NCBI GenBank assembly: GCA_030844895.1
Contig: CM061226.1
Coordinates: 46,756,238 to 46,820,237, forward strand
Length of the DNA stretch: 64,000 nt
From: Ambrosia x helenae
Taxonomy: Eukaryota; Streptophyta; Magnoliopsida; Asterales; Asteraceae
Reading direction: 5' to 3'
A program made the translations under genes and the position numbers. How positions within the stretch are numbered: position 1 is the stretch's first letter; every line of letters starts with the position of its first letter. Shown here piece after piece: positions 33,300 to 45,035 of this stretch. The notes below the pieces were generated by a model. It had not been told where the DNA came from. It saw nothing but the letters and a program-made list of their open reading frames with translations, and did not search any database.

Positions 33300-33838
33300 G
33301 ATGTTATTTAATTTAAATGTTTTGATGAATTTAAAAAAAAAATTGTTTTATCTATTATTTAGTTGTTGAGGCTAGTAGCCTGGAGTGCTGCAACTAAGGT
33401 TACTCTTGGATGCTTTAGCGACGGGGCACAATATCAATTGTTGAGGCCAGGCTAGTAGCTTGGAGTGCCCATTTCGGCTAAGCAACAAAATGGGATAATT
33501 GGCGAAGGTTTGAATTTTCAAATGTATAATTTTTAATACATGGGCAACGTAACGTTGGGTATTGTAACTGTTTGTTTCTATATAACGACTTACTAATATA
33601 AACCTTCGTAAATAATTGTGGTTAGAAAAACAATAAAGAGGAAATGATGAGTGTGAACACCAAGCCATGTTGACTTGTCTTTACTTTTATATTAATCATT
33701 GAAACTTAGAAAGTCGAAAATGCAATACAATTCGACAAGACAATGGAGCGGGGTGCACGTATGTTTGATATCTAGGTTAATCATTGGATTGAATATTAAT
33801 TCTTTTTTTAATCCCCATAAACCTAAACTAATGAGTAA
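33300..33838. other. Intergenic, no gene
   Basis: AT-rich sequence between the Harbinger relic and the Helitron. A phrase with TAGTAGCCTGGAGTGC / TAGTAGCTTGGAGTGCCC occurs twice (33,370 and 33,450). Nothing else is recognised. Confidence 0.5.
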
Positions 33839-34469
33839 TCTATCTATATATATAAAAGAAAATGTATATGTTGACGTGGTGTGTAATGGAGGCCTCAACC
33901 TCCTCTTGAATGTGTCACGTGGCAACATGTGGTGAAATTTTTTATTTTTTTATTTTTTTTATTTTTTTAATCAAATAATAAATCATATAGAAACCCCTCT
34001 CTCTTCTTCTTATTCCAAACATCTGCTCTTTCTCTCTTAAGAAAATCCTAAGCCACCTCTCTCACTCTAGGCGGCAACCACCATCAACCACCTCCCTAAC
34101 CACCGCTAACAACCCACCCCTCATGTACCCCCTCCACGCACCACCGCATACCACAACCACCACATCCCCCGAGCCTCTACAAACTCTAAGCTCCACCATT
34201 CACTCACCCGCGACCACCGTCACCATTCGAAACCCGTATAAACCCTAACCTCAGAACCACAGCCCCCAACCATGAAACTCAGTCTGCAACATCCACACAT
34301 ATGTCTAAAAGAAAGGTGAAGAGTAGAAAAGGGAGCACAAGACGTTGGTGGTCGTACGATGTTGGTGGTGATCGCAACAGTGACGATCTTAGTGGTTTTT
34401 TGGTCAGATCTTAGTGAGTTAGTTTTTTTTTTTTTTTTTAACTATTATTATTTGTTTATTACTTTTAGG

Positions 34470-36915
34470 TAGACCTGGCAATTTCAACCCATTTAGTTGA
34501 GTTTGGGTTGTTTTGGGTTTAAAATTTGACCTTGTGGGTTAAAATGGGTTTCGTATAATTTTCAAGTGGGTTAGGATGGGTAATTTTAATTGTAGGAAAT
34601 AAGTAAGTGGGTCAGGATGGGTATGTCAAAAAAAATAAATGGGTCAGGATGGGTATTTTTAGATAATCATATACAAATCTGAATTAAAACTCACCCAACA
34701 CCAAAAGTGTTGATGCCTTAAAGAAATCAATGTCACTAAAAACAAAAAATTATATCTTTTGCATTTGTTGATAACCCAGTCGGTTTGAAACCGTTCGGGT
34801 CGTTAACGGACGACCATGTCGAAACAACACGAATCGTTAACGAGACCAACCTCATCGAAACGGTTCGAGTCGTTAGCAGGCTTAATCGAGTCCAAACGGT
34901 CTGGGTTGTTGACCGGCCCATTCGGTTCGACAATGGTCTGGTCGTTAACAGGCCCGGTTGGGCAGAAACGGTCCAGGTTGCAAACGGGATCGGTCAGGCC
35001 AAAACGGTCGGGGTCGCTAACGGGCCCGGTCGGGTCGAAATAATACGGGTCAGGTTGAAACGGTCTGGGCCGTTACCGGGCCCGGTCGGGTCAAAACGGT
35101 CTGGGTCGCTACCGGGCCCGACCGGGTCGAAACTGTCCGGTCGATACGGGACGGGTCAGGTTGAAACGGTTTGGGCCGCTACCAGGTCGCTACGGGACGG
35201 GACAGGTTGAAACGGTCTGGTCTGTTACCGGCCCCGGTCGGGTCGAAACGGTCCGGGTCGTTACCGGGCCCGGTCGGGTTGAAACGGTCCGGGCCGCTAC
35301 CGGTCCCGTCGGGTCAAAACGGCCCGGGTCGTTACAGGGCCCGACCAGGTCGAAACAGTCCACCGGGCCCGGCCGGGTAGAAACAATCCGGGTCGCTACG
35401 AGACGGGTCAGGTTGAAACGGTCAGGGTCGTCACCCGGGCCCGGTCGGGGCGAAATGGTCCAGGTCGTTACCGGCCCCGGTCGATTCGAAACGGTCCGGG
35501 TCGCTACCCGTCCCGTCGGGTCGAAACGGTCCGGGTCGCTACCGGGCCCAGCCGGGTCGAAACGGTCCGAGTCGCTATCGGGCCCGACCGGGTTGAAACG
35601 GTCCGGGTCCCTACCGGGCCCGGCCGGGTTGAAACTGTCCAGGTCGTTACCGGGCCCGGTCGGGTTGAAACAGTCTGGGCCGCTACCGGTCCCGTCAGGT
35701 CAAAACGGCCCGGGTCGTTACAGGGCCCGGCTAGGTCGAAACGGTCCGGGTCGCTACCGGGGCCGGGCGGGTTGAAACAATCCGGGTCGCTACGGGACGG
35801 GTCAGGTTGAAACGGTCAGGGTCGTTACCGGGGCCCGGTCGGGGCGAACCGGTCGGGTCGAAACGGCCCGGGTCGCTACTGGTCCCGTCGGGTCGAAACA
35901 GTCCGGGTCGCTACCTGGCCCGGCCGGGTCGAAACGGTCTGGGTCGCTACCGGGCCCAGCCGGGTCGAAACGGTCCGAGTCGCTATCGGGCCCGACCAGG
36001 TTGAAACGGTCCGGGTCCCTAGCGGGCCCGACCGGGTTGAAACGGTCCGGGTCACTACCGAGCATGCCCGTGTCGAAACGGGACGGGTCAGGTTGAAACG
36101 GTCTGGGTTGTTACCGGCCCCCGTCGGGTCGAAACGGTCCGGGTCGTTACCGGGCCCGGTCGGGTCGAAACGGTCCAGGTCGCTACCGGTCCCGTCGGGT
36201 CTAAACGGTCCGGGTCGAAACGGTCCGGGTCGCTACCGGGCCCGGGCGGGTCTAAACGGTCCGGGTCGTTACCGGGCCCGGCCGGGTCGAAACAATCCGG
36301 GTCGCTACGGGACGGGTCAGGTCGAAACGGTCTGGGTCGTTATCGGGCCCAGTCGGGTCGAAACGGTCTGGGTCGCTACCGGTCTTGTCGGGTCGAAACG
36401 GTCCGGGTCGTTACCGGGCCCGACCGGGTTAAAACGGTCCGGGTCACTACCGGGCCCGGCCGGGTCGAAACGGGACGGGTCAGGTTGAAACGGCCGGGTC
36501 GCTACGGGACAGGTCAGGTCGAAACAGTTCTGGTCGCTACCCGGCCTGGCCGGGTCGTAACGGTTCGGGTTGTTATCCAGCCCGATAGGGTCGAACCGGT
36601 CCGGTTCAAAATGAAATATTTCAAATCCCCTAAAATTTTATATTTAAGTTTATTGTTTTTTTTTTAATTTTTATTTACTTTTTAAATTTTTTATTGTTAT
36701 TTTTATTCTTTTAAAAATTTTTATTCTATTTTAATGTGAACCTATCTTAATCTAAACCATCCATACCCAAACCCATCCAGACCCAAACCCATCCTGAACC
36801 AACCCATCCTAACCTATTTTTTTAATCTACCCATCTTGACCCATACCCATCCTTACCCAAACTCATCCTGACCCAACAACCAAAACCACCCAACCTACCC
36901 ATTTTGCCACCCATA
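34470..36915. mobile_element. hAT-type element filled with a GC-rich minisatellite
   Basis: Ends TAGACCTGGCAA and TTGCCACCCATA form an imperfect 12-bp TIR resembling that of the 22.9 kb element. CTTTTAGG flanks both sides (34,462-34,469 and 36,916-36,923) and is present once in Helitron unit 2. Subterminal sequence is rich in CCCAT/ATGGG words. There is no transposase. The 2.4 kb size is almost entirely due to the minisatellite. Confidence 0.92.
34780..36605. repeat. CpG-rich minisatellite, unit about 36 bp
   Basis: Dozens of copies of a unit near GGTCGAAACGGTCCGGGTCG followed by a TACCGGGCCC-like part are arranged with variable spacing and many substitutions. It is extremely rich in CG and CCGG compared with its AT-rich surroundings. 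Long open readings in several frames (up to about 200 codons of Gly/Ser/Arg/Pro) arise from the repeat and are not genes. Confidence 0.93.
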
Positions 36916-37239
36916 CTTTTAGGGGTTATTTGCAGTGAAGCACGTGATGTTTTGCATATAGATCTGCAGTTAAAAATTATTACTTTTAGTGATGATATTA
37001 TTTTGGTTTTAATCTTATTTCTATAACCAAACAATTGAATTTGTGGAGGCAGACGATTTACAAAGCTCATAACTAAATATGTTATTGTTACATTTTATTT
37101 ATATTAGAGAGAAAGTTGTATTAAATAATTTAGATTATATGTTAAGTTGATGTTTTTTCGTGTAAATGTTGTCTGCTTGGTGTCTTTACATGAATAAAGA
37201 CTTTGGATTTTGTTTTGTTAGTATGTTCTTGGATTTGTG

Positions 37240-37432
37240 TAAAGATCAAAGTGAATTAAAATTAGTTTGGATTATTACTTTTATTATACTGCAACTTGAA
37301 GATCTTCAACAGATTGTGTCAAACCCATCATCTATACTGTCTGATATACTGGGGATGATGGTTACAAAGGGGAAAGGTGGCGTCAGCAACAGCAGCAGTG
37401 GCGGTGGCATGGCTAGCGGTTCCGGGTCATGA
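37240..37432 (+). other. Short conserved ORF-like segment in Helitron unit 1
   Basis: The reading LQLEDLQQIVSNPSSIL then ILGMMVTKGKGG and a Ser/Gly run ends at a stop after SGS. The same reading occurs in unit 2 (49,480-49,690) with a few changes and continues further there. It could be an exon captured from a host gene, as Helitrons often do. I do not recognise the parent gene. Confidence 0.4.
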
Positions 37433-38387
37433 CCTTTAAGAGACATTGAGCTTCTTCGTATAATATGTTATGTATCTTTTACCGATTCGGCAAGGTTTTT
37501 AGTGATTCTTCATGTTAAAGTATTAGGTGTTAGCATTGGATTTATAGATCGTTTTAGGTTAGGTATTGAATATTGATATAGAGTTATGTACTTTTTTAGC
37601 CTTTATGACATGTATTAATATTAGAGTTATACGTTGTTTTAGGTTATGTACTGAATATTGATATTAGAGTTATGTATTTTTTAGCATTTATGATAGGTGT
37701 TAATATTAGAGTTATACATTCTTTTAGGTTAGGTATCAATATTACTATTGTCAGACTTGGTACATAGATGTGATAAGTTTTTTAATAGTTACAACTTCAA
37801 ACTTAAGTGATTGTTTAGTTGATTAGGTTAGGAATTATATGAGTTATTAGAATGTGAGAGATTAGAGAGATGCGATGAGTTTTTGAATAGTTGCAATTTA
37901 TTACTGATTAGAATACTATAGACATGCGGTTATTGAGAGATTTTGTAGTTACTTAACTTGAGCCATTTGCAATTGGTTATCACGTCATATTAGATTTATC
38001 AACCCTGGGACCCTCCTAGAGTAATCAGCTAGTCTATCTATATATATATAAAAGGAAATTTATATGCTGACGTAGCGTGTAATGGAGGCCTCAACCTCCC
38101 CTTGAATGTGCCACGTGGCATCATGTGGTGCAATTTTTTGCTTTTTTAATTTTTTTTATTTTTTTAATCAAATAATAAATCATATATAAACCCCTCTCTC
38201 TTCTTCTTATTCCAAAACCTTAAAACCACGTGCTCTTTCTCCCTCAAGAAAACCCTAAGCCACATCTCTCACTCTAGGCAGCAAACACCATCAACCACTT
38301 CCCTAACCACCGCTAACAACCCACCCCTCATGTACCCCCTCCACGCACCACCGCATACCACAACCACCACATCCCCCGAGCCTCTAC

Positions 38388-38920
38388 TGAAGAGGTATAA
38401 ACAATTATACCGCAGCTTGTGTGCCTATGAATCGGTCACACGTAAGTCCAACAAGTTACAAGTAACTTGAGGACTTGGGAAGACATGAAGAGGTATAAAC
38501 AATTATATCGCGGCTTACCTCATAAGCACGAGCCAAGGACACAAGGACGTGGCATAATGATTCCACTAAAGGAAGTACAACCCACTCTCGGAAGTCAAAA
38601 GGTTCCGAATGATAGTACGAAGAGGGTCCGAAGCAAAGTACAACTTTGCTGACCACTATAAATACTCCCTCCAAAGTACAATCAACACACGAATGCATAC
38701 ACTCCGAATCTCACTTTCTCTCTCTACTTTCTCTCACTAAACAAATACTTATCCTCACGCCGGAGGGTGGTTACAGAGAGGCCCTCCCTCCTCCTCTGTA
38801 ACGAGCCTAACGGTCTTTTACCTTGTGCAGGTTTAAGCTTAGGTTCGGAGCATTCCAGATCCATCACAGTCACACCTGTTTTAACTGTAATTGCAGGTTC
38901 GTCCACTTTTTGGATCTTCA
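38388..38920 (+). repeat. Tat 5' LTR
   Basis: 533 bp beginning with two copies of a 98-bp repeat (38,388 and 38,486). A TATA box TATAAATA is at 38,657-38,664; the transcript start would be about 30 bp on. It is followed by a CT-rich leader. Confidence 0.95.
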
Positions 38921-38938
38921 ATTGGCGCCATCCGTTTG
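38921..38938 (+). other. Tat primer binding site region
   Basis: ATTGGCGCCATCCGTTTG directly follows the LTR. The TGGCGCC core is shared by Tat and Athila elements. The priming tRNA cannot be named with confidence from this word alone. Confidence 0.7.
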
Positions 38939-38989
38939 TACAACCGTTTTTTGTATCCTTAAAAGGTAAAGATTTCGACGGTTTTTCCC

Positions 38990-41900
38990 ATGGCGGCTTC
39001 ATCTGAAGGTTTTGTTATCGAAGATGTCACAAATGCGGAACATGGCAACGGGGCAACCACTGTTGCGGCCTCTGTTGTCATGACCCCGTCTCCAGGGCTC
39101 ACCAACACGGACAGACGTTTTATGCCCATGCAGAGTTCGGTGGACATCACCTTCCGAACAAATCAAGATACCGCACCAGAGTTTGATGCAGATTTTCTAC
39201 TCAAGAATCGTGATTTCTTATTACACCTTAAAGCACAACAAGAAAAGGAAGCGAAACTTAAAAGTGTGCAGGTAAACCTATTCTCCACCGACGGACTTCA
39301 AGCATCCTCCGGACACGGTCCGGGCCCTGTTGTACAAGTCACCTACTCTACCGTGGTTACCACTCCCGATCTAGGGACCCCGCAAGGGAGCTGCTTCCCA
39401 TCGGGACACCACGGAGTCATACAGCCTGTCACCACCGTAGCAAAGCAAAGACCAGCCGTCACCACAGCGGAAGATGACCTTACCACTCCTTATCGCCCAG
39501 CCTATATGGCTGCATACTCCAAATTCGCACCCCGTATCGCCAGTGCTCCTCTACCAGCAAAACTCAAAATGCCCACAATGATAAAAAGATATGATGGAAC
39601 GACGGATCCGGATGATCACATTCATGATTTTGGAGGAGCCGCAGAAATCGAACTATGGCCCATGCCCGCATGGTGTCACATGTTCGCCCAAACCCTTACG
39701 GGGGCAGCCAGGGTGTGGTTCGACGGTTTGGCACCAGGCGAGATCGCGAATTGGACGGAACTCCGCCGTGCTTTTCTACAAAATTTTTCCCAACAGCGGA
39801 GATGTTCGAAAGACATCACCGAGATTCACAACATTCGTAGAAAAGACGGCGAGTCACTGGAAAGGTTCATTGACAGGTTCAACAAGGAGAGTATGCAGAT
39901 CAGTGGAGCTCTTGATCAACTGCGGATATCCGGTTTTTGCCACGGAGTCCGAAACAACCAGCTTGTGGAAAAGTTACATGAAGATCTTCCAAAAACCATG
40001 GAAGTATTAATGGAGCGGGCACGAGCCTTTGCTCGAGGAAAAAGCGCTTGTACCCAAACGTATGACAACGAGTACCACTCCTCGTCAAGAAGTAGCTCAT
40101 GGAAGAAGGGCTCGGGAGCCCCAAGTTCGGAGCGAAGCAACTCCTGGGGTAAAAACAGATCCCAACCTTACTCCCGAAGCGATAAAAGTTCCACCGGTCG
40201 AAACTCCTCCTCACATCGGGGGTCAACCTATTCCGAGCTATTAAAGTCTCCCAGTGAGATACTTAGCACAGAAAACGTCGATTTCCCCAAGCCCCCGAGG
40301 CAAAAACCCACATCCGACAAGAACACCAAGAAATATTGTGATTACCATCGAGCTAGGGGACATGACACGGACGACTGTTGGTCCCTAAAGCAAGAAATTG
40401 AGAAGGCCCTTAAAGCGGGCAAGCTGTCACATCTGGTGAAAGAAATCAAAGAAGGAAAGGCGAACGTTGCGAGCATCCCCAATCCAAATGATCAAGCGGG
40501 AATTCATATGATCCGAACCCTCAAGAAGCAGGGGGTTAAGAGGAACAACGATCATGTCGCAACATGGATGGCCCAGCCCATAACCTTCCCCTCCATCTCG
40601 CCAGATGACTACAAGGAAGGCCCGATAATTGTATCCGGGATTGTGGCCGGCCATAAAACTCACCGAATCTATGTGGACGGAGGAAGTGCTTCCGAGATAA
40701 TGTATCTTCAATGCTTTCAGTTGCTCGCAGAAGCTTCACAGCAGCGATTGATCCCCGTCTCCATGCCCCTTATAAGCTTTTCGGGGGAAATTGTCCAACC
40801 AGTCGGACAATTATCCCTCCCAGTTACGTTTGGTTCCGGATCATTGCAGAGAACAGTTATCCTGACCTTTTTGGTGGTAGGATCAAGATCGGTGCACAAT
40901 ATCATATTGGGTAGGCCCGGGATGAAAGCATTCGGGATGGTAACATCTACCATCCACGGAGCCTTAAAATTCCCCACAGAAAAAGGAATAGCTACCCTAG
41001 AATCTGAAGTTGGGCTCGGTATATCCGAAGTACGACAGTCTCTGGGTTCGGGGCAGGACGATAATGACTCAGGAGAAGCGGGGGCCGCAGTAGTTGAAAA
41101 ATGGTCGGTACATCCAAGATTTCTGGAACAAAAACTATCCATGGGTATGGCTCCTGACCGTGTCAAAGCCATTGCAGAAGATGTAAAGAACCTATTGAAT
41201 GCTGGCATAATCCGGGAAGTGCGGTATCAAACCTGGGTAGCCAATCCTGTACTCGTTAAAAAGCAGGATGGAGCCTGGAGGATGTGCGTGGATTTCAAAG
41301 ATCTGAACAATGCATGTCCGAAAGACTGTTATCCCCTCCCGGAGATTGATGTAAAGGTAGATGCTGTGGCCGGGTTCAGGCTGAAATGTTTTCTTGACGC
41401 CTATAAGGGCTATCACCAGATCCAGATGGCCGAAGGTGATGAAGACAAAACAGCATTCGTTACGAACAACGGCCTGTACTGTTACACTAAAATGCCGTTC
41501 GGACTTAAAAATGCTGGAGCTACGTATCAAAGATTGATGGATTCAACCTTCAAAGACCAGATAGGAAAGAATCTCGAAGTTTATGTAGATGATGTGGTGA
41601 TAAAAAGTACAACCGAAGACTCTATGATCGAAGATATCAAGGAAACATTTGCCAAACTGCGGGAGATCAACATGAAGTTGAATCCCAAGAAGTGTTCTTT
41701 TGGTCTTGAAGAAGGGAAGTTTTTGGGAGTGTTGATGGCCCGGGATGGCATAAAAGCCAACCCGGAGAAGGTCGAAGCAGTTTTAAAAATGCAACCGCCC
41801 AAATGCCTAAAGGAGATGCAGTCCCTAAATGGACGTCTTGTGGCTTTACACCGCTTTCTCTCCAAAGCCGCAGAAAAAACGCTCCCCTTCATGAACGTCC

Positions 41901-42790
41901 TAAAAAAGAGTCTGGGAAAAGAGAAGTTCGAATGGACCACGGAGGCAGATGCCGCCTTCACAGAGTTGAAGAAATGCCTGGTAAACTTGCCCGTCCTAAC
42001 TGCACCCGAACCAGGCGAAACACTGACAGTGTATCTCTCAGCTTCGGAAGGGGCAATATGTTCCGTCCTAGTTGTCACCAGAGCTACGGTCCAATGCCCT
42101 GTATACTACATCAGCAGGGCCCTCCGAGAATATGAAGTCCGTTACCCAATTCTTGAAAAGTTGGCCTTAGCTCTCGTACATGCCTCCAGAAGACTCCGTC
42201 GATACTTCCAAGCTTTTAACATCGAAGTACAATCAGAACAACCGATACTCAGCATATTGAGAAAGCCAGAAGCCTCTGGAAGAATGACCAAGTGGGCTAT
42301 TGAGCTCGGTGCTTTCGACATAACTTATAAAACTAGAGGTCCGGTTAAAGGTCAGGCGGTGGCCGACTTTTTGGTGGAAATTCCCAAAAATCTGATGGAC
42401 GAATCACAGAGTCCTCCGGAACCCACATGGTCCTTGCATACTGATGGGGCCTCGGGAACGGAAGGGTCAGGAGCAGGATTGGTCTTATGTGAAGCCAAAG
42501 GACGTGAGCTAATCTATGCAATTCGGCTAAACTTCAAAACCTCGAATAATGAAGCCGAATATGAAGCGCTCCTGGCTGGGCTGCGACTGGCCATTAAGGT
42601 CGGAGCCAAAAAGGTACAAGTATACCGTGATAATCACTAAAACTCCCTGCTAAATGCAAAGTATCATAAAAATCTAAGATGCATATGCCTCTTGCAGAAT
42701 ATAGCACATGTCGATTCTTTGCTGGTAGCAAACCAGATATCCGGGGATTATGAGGCTAAAGAACCGAACATGATTCTTTACTTAGCCGAG
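38990..42790 (+). CDS. Tat Gag-protease-RT-RNase H polyprotein (exons 1 and 2)
   Basis: The frame opens at ATG 38,990 and reads without a stop to 42,640. Approximate residues: retrotransposon Gag 193-350 (core WFDGLAPGEIANWTELR), zinc-finger-like CDYHRARGHDTDDCW near 450, protease with YVDGGSASEIMY near 560, RT from about 705 with MPFGLKNAGATYQRLMD and YVDDVV at 865-870, RNase H 1 about 1000-1140, and archaeal-type RNase H from about 1146 (LHTDGASGTEGSGAGLVL, NNEAEYEALLAGL). The protease has DGGS where many retropepsins have DSG/DTG, as is usual in Tat. A candidate intron at 42,614-42,697 contains the stop; after it the reading resumes as NIAHVDSLLVANQISGDYE to 42,790. Confidence 0.9.
42614..42697 (+). 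other. Candidate intron 1 in the Tat polyprotein
   Basis: 84 bp starting GTACAAG and ending CCTCTTGCAG, with stops inside. Joining GAKK to NIAHVDSLLVANQ restores the reading expected in Tat archaeal RNase H (AHVDSLLVANQ is a familiar block). Splicing is inferred from sequence only. Confidence 0.55.
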
Positions 42791-42866
42791 GTATGGGATC
42801 AACTAGAAATCTCCTAAACCTTCGAACCCCAATAAGAAATCGACTAATCATTGCTTCATAATGCAG
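42791..42866 (+). other. Candidate intron 2 in the Tat polyprotein
   Basis: 76 bp starting GTATGGG and ending CATAATGCAG. Its length is not a multiple of three and it holds several stops. Removing it joins YLAE to AKKLMKQF exactly in frame with the integrase reading. Exact GT-AG ends plus frame restoration make an intron more likely than chance decay. Confidence 0.6.
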
Positions 42867-44288
42867 GCTAAAAAACTGATGAAACAGTTTGAAGCATGCC
42901 AGGTGGTACACATTCCTGGAAGCAAGAACAAGAAAGCAGACGCCTTGAGTAAACTCGCTGCCACAACCACTGATATTGCAAACCAAGAAGTGCACATAGA
43001 AGGCCTACAAAGCCCAACAGTCCATGCAGCCGAGGTCCTATCAATAAACTCACAGATAGACAGTTGGATGACCCCTATAATACAGTACCTAACAAATGAT
43101 GTTGTCCCGGAAGACAAGGCAAAGGCTCGAAAGTTAAAAGTCAAAGCTCTCCAGTACCAGATGATTGACGGACAGTTGTACCGAAGAACATTCCTAGGAC
43201 CACTTCTCAAATGTGTGGTTTTAAACGAAGCTACGTACATCATTCAAGAAATCCATAGGGGGATATGTGGAATACACTTCGGTCCTAGAATGATGGTGGC
43301 CAAGATAATGAATGTCGGATACTTCTGGTCGGGGATGCATAACAGTGCAGTATCCGAGCTCCAGAAGTGCAATGAATGCCAAAGGCACGCGCCAGTTAGT
43401 CTTCGAGCCAAGAATAACCTGATTCCGGTAACAGCGGCATGGCCGTTCCAGCAATGGGGCATCGACATTGTCGGACCTTTTCCAAAGTCCACCGGAGGTA
43501 TGAAATTCCTGCTGGTAGCTGTGGACTACTTCACAAAGTGGGTCGAAGCTCGACCACTCTCCAAGATCTCGGGGAAGGAAATAAAAAAGTTCATCTGGGA
43601 GCAGATAGTGTGCCGCTTCGGGTTACCCCAAACAATAATCAGTGACAACGGAAAGCAGTTTGCATACAACCCCTTCAAAAAATGGTGTCAGGATTTGCAT
43701 ATCCAACAATCATTTGCCTCGGTGGCCCATCCGCAGGCGAATGGTCAAGTGGAACGCATAAATAGAAGCTTGGTTGAGGGGATAAAGAAGAGGTTGGGAA
43801 GAAAGAAAAGTGGTTGGGTCGATGAACTCCCCAACGTTTTATGGGCCCATCGGACCTTCACCAAAACTAGCACGGGAGAAACACCCTTCAGTCTCACATA
43901 CGGGACTGAAGCAGTCATACCGGTGGAAATCGGTTCTCCCTCCTCTCGAGTCCAAAGCATTGAAAATAATAATCAAGAGCTCCGCTTAAATCTTGACATG
44001 CTAGATGAAAGAAGGGAAGCCGCGGCTATAAAAGAAGCTCGGTATAAGCAAAAATTGGAGAAATTCTATAACTCCAAGGTAAAAGAAATTTGATTCAAAC
44101 CCAGAGATTATGTGTTCCGGTGCAACGAGGCCAGCGGTGCAGAAAAAGGAAAGATGGCCACATCATGGGAAGGGCCGTACATCATAAAAACCGCAGGAGG
44201 GAAAGGCGCTTACACCCTTCAAACCTTAGAAGGAAAAGATATACCTCGCACCTGGAACGGTGTCCATTTGAAAAAATGCTATATATAA
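42867..44288 (+). CDS. Tat integrase (exon 3), one nonsense codon
   Basis: The HHCC finger is seen in HRGICGIHFGPRMM to KCNECQRH. The DDE core shows QWGIDIVGPF (Asp), ISDNGKQF (Asp) and ANGQVERINRSLVEG (Glu), all intact. LPNVLWAHRTFTKTSTGETPF and YGTEAVIPVEIG follow. A TGA at 44,091-44,093 interrupts the C-terminal domain; translation continues in the same frame through GPYIIKTAGGKGAYTL and NGVHLKKCYI to TAA at 44,286-44,288. Family role: inserting element cDNA. The first residues still belong to the end of RNase H and a linker (VHIPGSKNKKADALSKLA). Confidence 0.9.
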
Positions 44289-45035
44289 GCATTACCAGCT
44301 AGTTTTATAAATCATATTTCATCTTTCTATTGTAATGTGGGATGTGCCATTCCCCACTTTCCTTTTTCTTGTAATCATCCAGGATGTAACATGCCCCGGC
44401 AAAGTATTAATAAGAAGCTGGTTTTTTCACTTTGAAAAATTCTAAGGTGCTAATATGAGCCGAAGCTCAGGAATAAGCTCGGCACAAAAGCCACGTGGTA
44501 TGTAAACAATCAAACAGGAGTAGCAAAAAGATCTGAATCAAAGTGGATAAGTTTTGATCCGGGTCTCAACTAACCTAAATGAGCACCTTGCTAAAAACTT
44601 TAAGCACAAACATAAAAAACAGAGTTTTATCTGAAATAATATTAAAAAAGGGAGAACCTAGAACACCAGCACGCGGCATGGACAATGGCCGCGTCCTGGT
44701 AAGGGAAACCCTACAAAGCCATGGTTATCCAAAAAACATACATAAGATCCGCGGACGAAAAAAGGACGTAGTATGATACGTGGACGCACGATCAACTAAA
44801 GCTACGGGCCTCCTTCCTACAAAATGGTCGTTTCAAGACCATAGGTATTACCTAAAACAAAACATGTCATAAACCAAAAAACATAACCCGGACCCATGAT
44901 AAAGTCCGGAATTTACCTACATTAAAAAGTTCGAACCCAACAAAAGGTTCGAACCAGGTGAAACATGTTCAAGATATTACAGACACTCCGGACCACATAA
45001 GGGTCCGGATCAAATGTTAATTGTTCGAAACAAAA
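44289..45035. other. Tat non-coding spacer between pol and antisense ORF
   Basis: No gene is seen. The region separates the 3' end of integrase from the convergent 3' end of the antisense gene and probably holds both polyadenylation signals. Confidence 0.5.

Larger units (their letters stand above)
33839..38032. mobile_element. Helitron unit 1 (non-autonomous), first of a head-to-tail pair
   Basis: It starts TCTATCTATATATATA after an A and ends CAGCTAG, with a small hairpin (ACCCTCCTAGAGT) six bases before CTAG, the classic TC...CTRR Helitron ends. Without its hAT insertion and the 8-bp duplication the unit is about 1,740 bp, nearly the same as unit 2 without its gypsy insertion (about 1,747 bp), and the two are very similar throughout. 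There is no Rep/helicase. Unit 2 begins at the very next base. Confidence 0.85.

Noticed and set aside
32660..33470. Defined Harbinger element with GGGCACT/AGTGCCC ends
   Set aside because: Only seven terminal bases match and no three-base TAA/TTA duplication is present, so only the decayed Myb/SANT-like ORF is reported.
34785..36667. Long open readings of 130-204 codons in several frames
   Set aside because: They are translations of the GC-rich minisatellite; several frames are open at once and the composition is only Gly/Ser/Arg/Pro/Val.
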